Shown here piece by piece: positions 6,274 to 8,190 of a stretch of DNA of 8,190 nucleotides. A model generated the notes under the pieces. That model worked only from the letters and a program-made list of their open reading frames with translations. It was not told the DNA's origin and made no database searches. Origin of the DNA: an uncultured Veillonella sp. GTDB lineage: Bacteria; Bacillota; Negativicutes; Veillonellales; Veillonellaceae. Every line of letters starts with the position of its first letter. The first letter of the stretch is position 1. Location: assembly GCA_900550175.1 (NCBI GenBank), contig URQX01000073.1, positions 1 to 8,190 of the forward strand, written 5' to 3'. The translations under genes were made by a program, and so were the position numbers.

Positions 6274-7488
6274 ATGGTTAGTAAAAGAGTTATTATCAAA
6301 TCTTTAGTATGCACGGCATTGACTTGTAGCTTTGCTACATGTGCTTTTGCTGCAGATAAGGATAATGGGGAAACAGTTCAATCAAGCTGGATGGATCGTA
6401 CGGATATAGGTATTGGTTTCAAAGGGACTCAGGAAGATTCTTATCATGACTATGCAATGCCTAATAAACAGATGACTGATAATAATCTATCGTATGATAC
6501 ACGATTTCATTACCGGAATCATAACTCTAAGCAGAAAATGAACTCAAAGTATTTTATAGAAACATTACAACCCATAAAACAATATGGTAAAGATGGAAAA
6601 TCCGTGGTGTTTGTACAAGGTCGCTTAGATGGTAATGGTGGCGAAAAAGTTTCCACTACTACATTTTGGAATGGGTCGGACGCAGATCTTGGAAGAATTG
6701 ACGGTCAAGGAAGTTATATTGATAAAGGTGAAGTAGTAGAACATGATACTCTTGGTGTTGTCGGTACTGCTGGTATTGGCTATCGTCGTCTTAGTACACA
6801 TGAGCATGCCTACGTCGGTGCCAATGTATTCTATGACTATGCTTTTAAGGATAAATTTTCTCGTGTTAGTGCAGGATTAGAATATGTAGCTGGTCTAAAT
6901 ACGATTAGTGTCAATGTATACCATGGACTATCAGAAAAAAAGGTGGGGCCTTATGACATTAATACACCTTTGCGTCAAGTACCACGGGCAATAGATTTCC
7001 ATGATAGCTTTAGTACACCACCTGATGGTATTCGTAGAACACCCCGATATTCTTATGAACATGTATTGGATGGCTTTGATATACGGTATACACGTGATTA
7101 TAAGAATGCTCGTTGGCTATCTAGTTATGTGGAAGGATATCATTGGAAAACAAAAGCACCAGGAGAACATCCAGCAGAGATGTTCTATATTGACCAACAT
7201 AAGTGGCAATCCATACATGGGCTAAAGGTAGGCGCTAAAATGAATGTGACGCCTCATATCTCTGTAGACTTAGGACTTGGTAAAAGCAATATTAGCTCTG
7301 TGGAACCTTATGTATCAGTTATGTATACCTTGGGTAAATCTCGATATGCTTACTTTGGTGGTAAGCATAGTGAAAATGTGATAACCACTGCACGTTCTAA
7401 AGTATTTGATAAGGTTAAACGTGGTGATATGAAGGTTGAGTATTACTGGGAACAAGACTTGCGTGATGGTCCTTGGAATCATTTATAA
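6274..7488 (+). CDS. Outer-membrane protein, inverse autotransporter (intimin/invasin-type) beta domain without passenger
   Basis: 404-residue secreted protein. Residues 1-26 are a signal peptide: Lys/Arg start, hydrophobic core, and AFA before a likely cut at Ala26|Ala27. From about 90 onward it shows features of the inverse-autotransporter beta barrel: FIETLQPIKQYGKDGKSVVF (94-113), VQGRLDGNGG, VVGTAGIGYRRL (162-173), AYVGANVFYDYAF (179-191), SRVSAGLEYV (196-205), NVYHGLSEKK, then LDGFDIRYTRDY (265-276), SSYVEGYHWKT and further alternating strands to about MYTLGK (350-355). About 45 charged residues follow and the chain ends; no Ig-like, LysM or lectin passenger domains are present. This implies a diderm cell. 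Strong ribosome site GAGGGG six bases before the ATG. Monocistronic, with its own promoter and terminator. Role unknown: a pore, a small adhesin or a reduced relative of intimin are all possible. Confidence 0.87.
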   Translation: MVSKRVIIKSLVCTALTCSFATCAFAADKDNGETVQSSWMDRTDIGIGFKGTQEDSYHDYAMPNKQMTDNNLSYDTRFHYRNHNSKQKMNSKYFIETLQPIKQYGKDGKSVVFVQGRLDGNGGEKVSTTTFWNGSDADLGRIDGQGSYIDKGEVVEHDTLGVVGTAGIGYRRLSTHEHAYVGANVFYDYAFKDKFSRVSAGLEYVAGLNTISVNVYHGLSEKKVGPYDINTPLRQVPRAIDFHDSFSTPPDGIRRTPRYSYEHVLDGFDIRYTRDYKNARWLSSYVEGYHWKTKAPGEHPAEMFYIDQHKWQSIHGLKVGAKMNVTPHISVDLGLGKSNISSVEPYVSVMYTLGKSRYAYFGGKHSENVITTARSKVFDKVKRGDMKVEYYWEQDLRDGPWNHL

Positions 7489-7542
7489 TTTATATCATAC
7501 TTGTGGAAATACTATAATAAACAATTTTATATTATTATATTT

Positions 7543-7594
7543 AAATTGGTACCTATTTTTCGTTAAAGAAATTTAGGTGCCAATTTTATTTCTG
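7543..7594 (+). terminator. Intrinsic terminator after the outer-membrane protein gene
   Basis: A 13-bp stem with one G-T pair, AAATTGGTACCTA (7543-7555) and TAGGTGCCAATTT (7574-7586). The 18-base loop may be shortened by an inner TTTC/GAAA pairing. It is followed by TTTTATTTCTG. It begins 54 bp after the stop codon at 7488. Confidence 0.85.
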
Positions 7595-7615
7595 TAATTT
7601 AGGGATATAATCTAG

Positions 7616-7641
7616 AGTATATTGAAGTATACTAAAGTATA
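7616..7641. repeat. Three AGTATA repeats phased at 10 bp
   Basis: AGTATA occurs at 7616, 7626 and 7636, each separated by four bases (TTGA, CTAA), giving near-identical 10-bp units. The array ends about 95 bp upstream of the candidate tRNA promoter. Exact helical phasing would put all copies on one DNA face; it may be intrinsically bent DNA, a protein site, or a chance pattern in AT-rich sequence. Confidence 0.55.
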
Positions 7642-7735
7642 ATGAATATAAATGGCTATTATATACGATTTTTGATGTATAATTCTTATTTCTATATATT
7701 TTGGAGAAATTCATCAAAAAATTAGAAAAAAGTAC

Positions 7736-7765
7736 TTGCATTATATTAGTGGATCATGTTAATAT
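7736..7765 (+). promoter_or_regulatory. Candidate promoter of the tRNA operon
   Basis: TTGCAT (7736-7741) and TAATAT (7760-7765) with an 18-base spacer, both 4/6 matches to the sigma-70 hexamers. A start near 7772 would leave a 23-base leader before tRNA-Asp. It is the best-placed candidate, but the -10 match is modest. Confidence 0.5.
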
Positions 7766-7794
7766 ATACGAGTAGTCAACGAGAGTTGATACGC

Positions 7795-7870
7795 GGCCCC
7801 GTGGTGTAGCGGTTAACATGTCGCCCTGTCACGGCGAAGATCGTCAGTTCAAATCTGATCGGGGTCGCCA
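7795..7870 (+). tRNA. tRNA-Asp (anticodon GTC)
   Basis: Full cloverleaf: acceptor GGCCCCG pairs with CGGGGTC (one G-T), D stem GTGT/ACAT, anticodon stem TCGCC/GGCGA around loop CTGTCAC with GTC, T arm GTCAG-TTCAAAT-CTGAT, discriminator G and encoded CCA. The anticodon reads GAC and GAU. First gene of a three-tRNA operon; a T9 run follows immediately. Confidence 0.97.
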
Positions 7871-7891
7871 TTTTTTTTTACAAAAAAACGT

Positions 7892-7967
<76 letters not shown>

Positions 7968-7979
7968 TTTGTATTCCAT

Positions 7980-8065
7980 GCGGTTGTGGTGGAATGGCAG
8001 ACACGCCATCTTGAGGGGGTGGTGAGCGTACGCTCGTGAGGGTTCAAGTCCCTCCAACCGCACCA
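7980..8065 (+). tRNA. tRNA-Leu (anticodon GAG)
   Basis: Class II tRNA of 86 bases: acceptor GCGGTTG/CAACCGC, anticodon stem CCATC/GGTGG around loop TTGAGGG giving GAG, long variable arm with stem GAGCG/CGCTC, T arm GAGGG-TTCAAGT-CCCTC, discriminator A and encoded CCA. Reads CUC and CUU. Last gene of the operon, 12 bp after tRNA-Phe. Confidence 0.96.
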
Positions 8066-8071
8066 AAATAT

Positions 8072-8102
8072 AAGGACCTACAGTTTACTGTAGGTCCTTT
8101 TT
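8072..8102 (+). terminator. Terminator of the tRNA operon
   Basis: A 12-bp perfect stem AAGGACCTACAG (8072-8083) and CTGTAGGTCCTT (8088-8099) with a TTTA loop, running directly into five Ts (8098-8102). It starts 7 bases after the CCA of tRNA-Leu. This is the strongest terminator in the window. The remaining bases to 8190 are AT-rich with no gene that I can support. Confidence 0.93.
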
Positions 8103-8190
8103 GCTATATTCATATTGGCAGAATTTTATATTATATGTACAATCATAGTAATTAATAATATATATTGTTTTGGGAATGAGAGTGTTTTAT

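Larger units (their letters stand above)
7489..7794. other. AT-rich intergenic region between the barrel gene and the tRNA operon
   Basis: This 306-base stretch contains no convincing gene on either strand. It holds the terminator of the upstream gene (7543-7594), three copies of AGTATA at exact 10-bp steps (7616-7641), several isolated TATAAT-like sequences without partner -35 elements, a candidate promoter for the tRNA operon (7736-7765) and a short leader hairpin just before tRNA-Asp. Confidence 0.8.

Noticed and set aside
7001..7225. 74-codon frame in another register within the barrel gene
   Set aside because: Contained within the barrel coding sequence, no independent initiation signal, and composition typical of an out-of-frame translation.

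Overview
The window looks like chromosomal DNA from a low-GC, diderm member of the Firmicutes, most likely Veillonella or a close relative in the Negativicutes. This is inferred from the combination of Firmicute-style ribosome binding sites and intrinsic terminators, AT-rich spacers, tRNA genes with encoded CCA, and an outer-membrane beta-barrel protein with a cleavable signal peptide. No database search was possible, so the genus is an inference.

Positions 1-5300 (+ strand) hold a menaquinone (vitamin K2) gene cluster in the order menD (3' part only), menH, menB, menE, menC and a small hotdog thioesterase that fits menI. Together they cover nearly the whole classical (o-succinylbenzoate) pathway from isochorismate to 1,4-dihydroxy-2-naphthoate. 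MenD adds 2-oxoglutarate to isochorismate, MenH removes pyruvate, MenC dehydrates to o-succinylbenzoate, MenE makes the CoA ester, MenB closes the naphthalene ring, and the thioesterase releases CoA. Isochorismate synthase and the MenA/MenG membrane steps are not in view. Genes are tightly packed (4-bp ATGA overlaps at menD/menH and menC/menI; gaps of 5-7 bp at menH/menB and menE/menC). The one break is a 146-bp gap with an intrinsic terminator between menB and menE. menB also has visibly different, more strongly biased codon use than its neighbours.

Positions 5301-6273 hold a bidirectional terminator, then a convergent minus-strand gene for a membrane-anchored protein resembling the DUF2939 group, then a divergent AT-rich promoter region with good sigma-70-type promoters in each direction and several short dyads.

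Positions 6274-7488 (+) encode a 404-residue outer-membrane protein with the sequence hallmarks of an inverse autotransporter (intimin/invasin-type) beta domain but no passenger region after it. A terminator follows.

Positions 7489-8190 hold an AT-rich spacer with a candidate promoter and a tRNA operon, tRNA-Asp(GTC), tRNA-Phe(GAA), tRNA-Leu(GAG), closed by a strong terminator. The last ~85 bases show no gene.

I do not see a clearly new multi-gene system here. The points most worth a second look are the passenger-less inverse-autotransporter barrel with its dyad-containing promoter, the expression break around menB, and altered motif residues in the MenE and MenI homologues.
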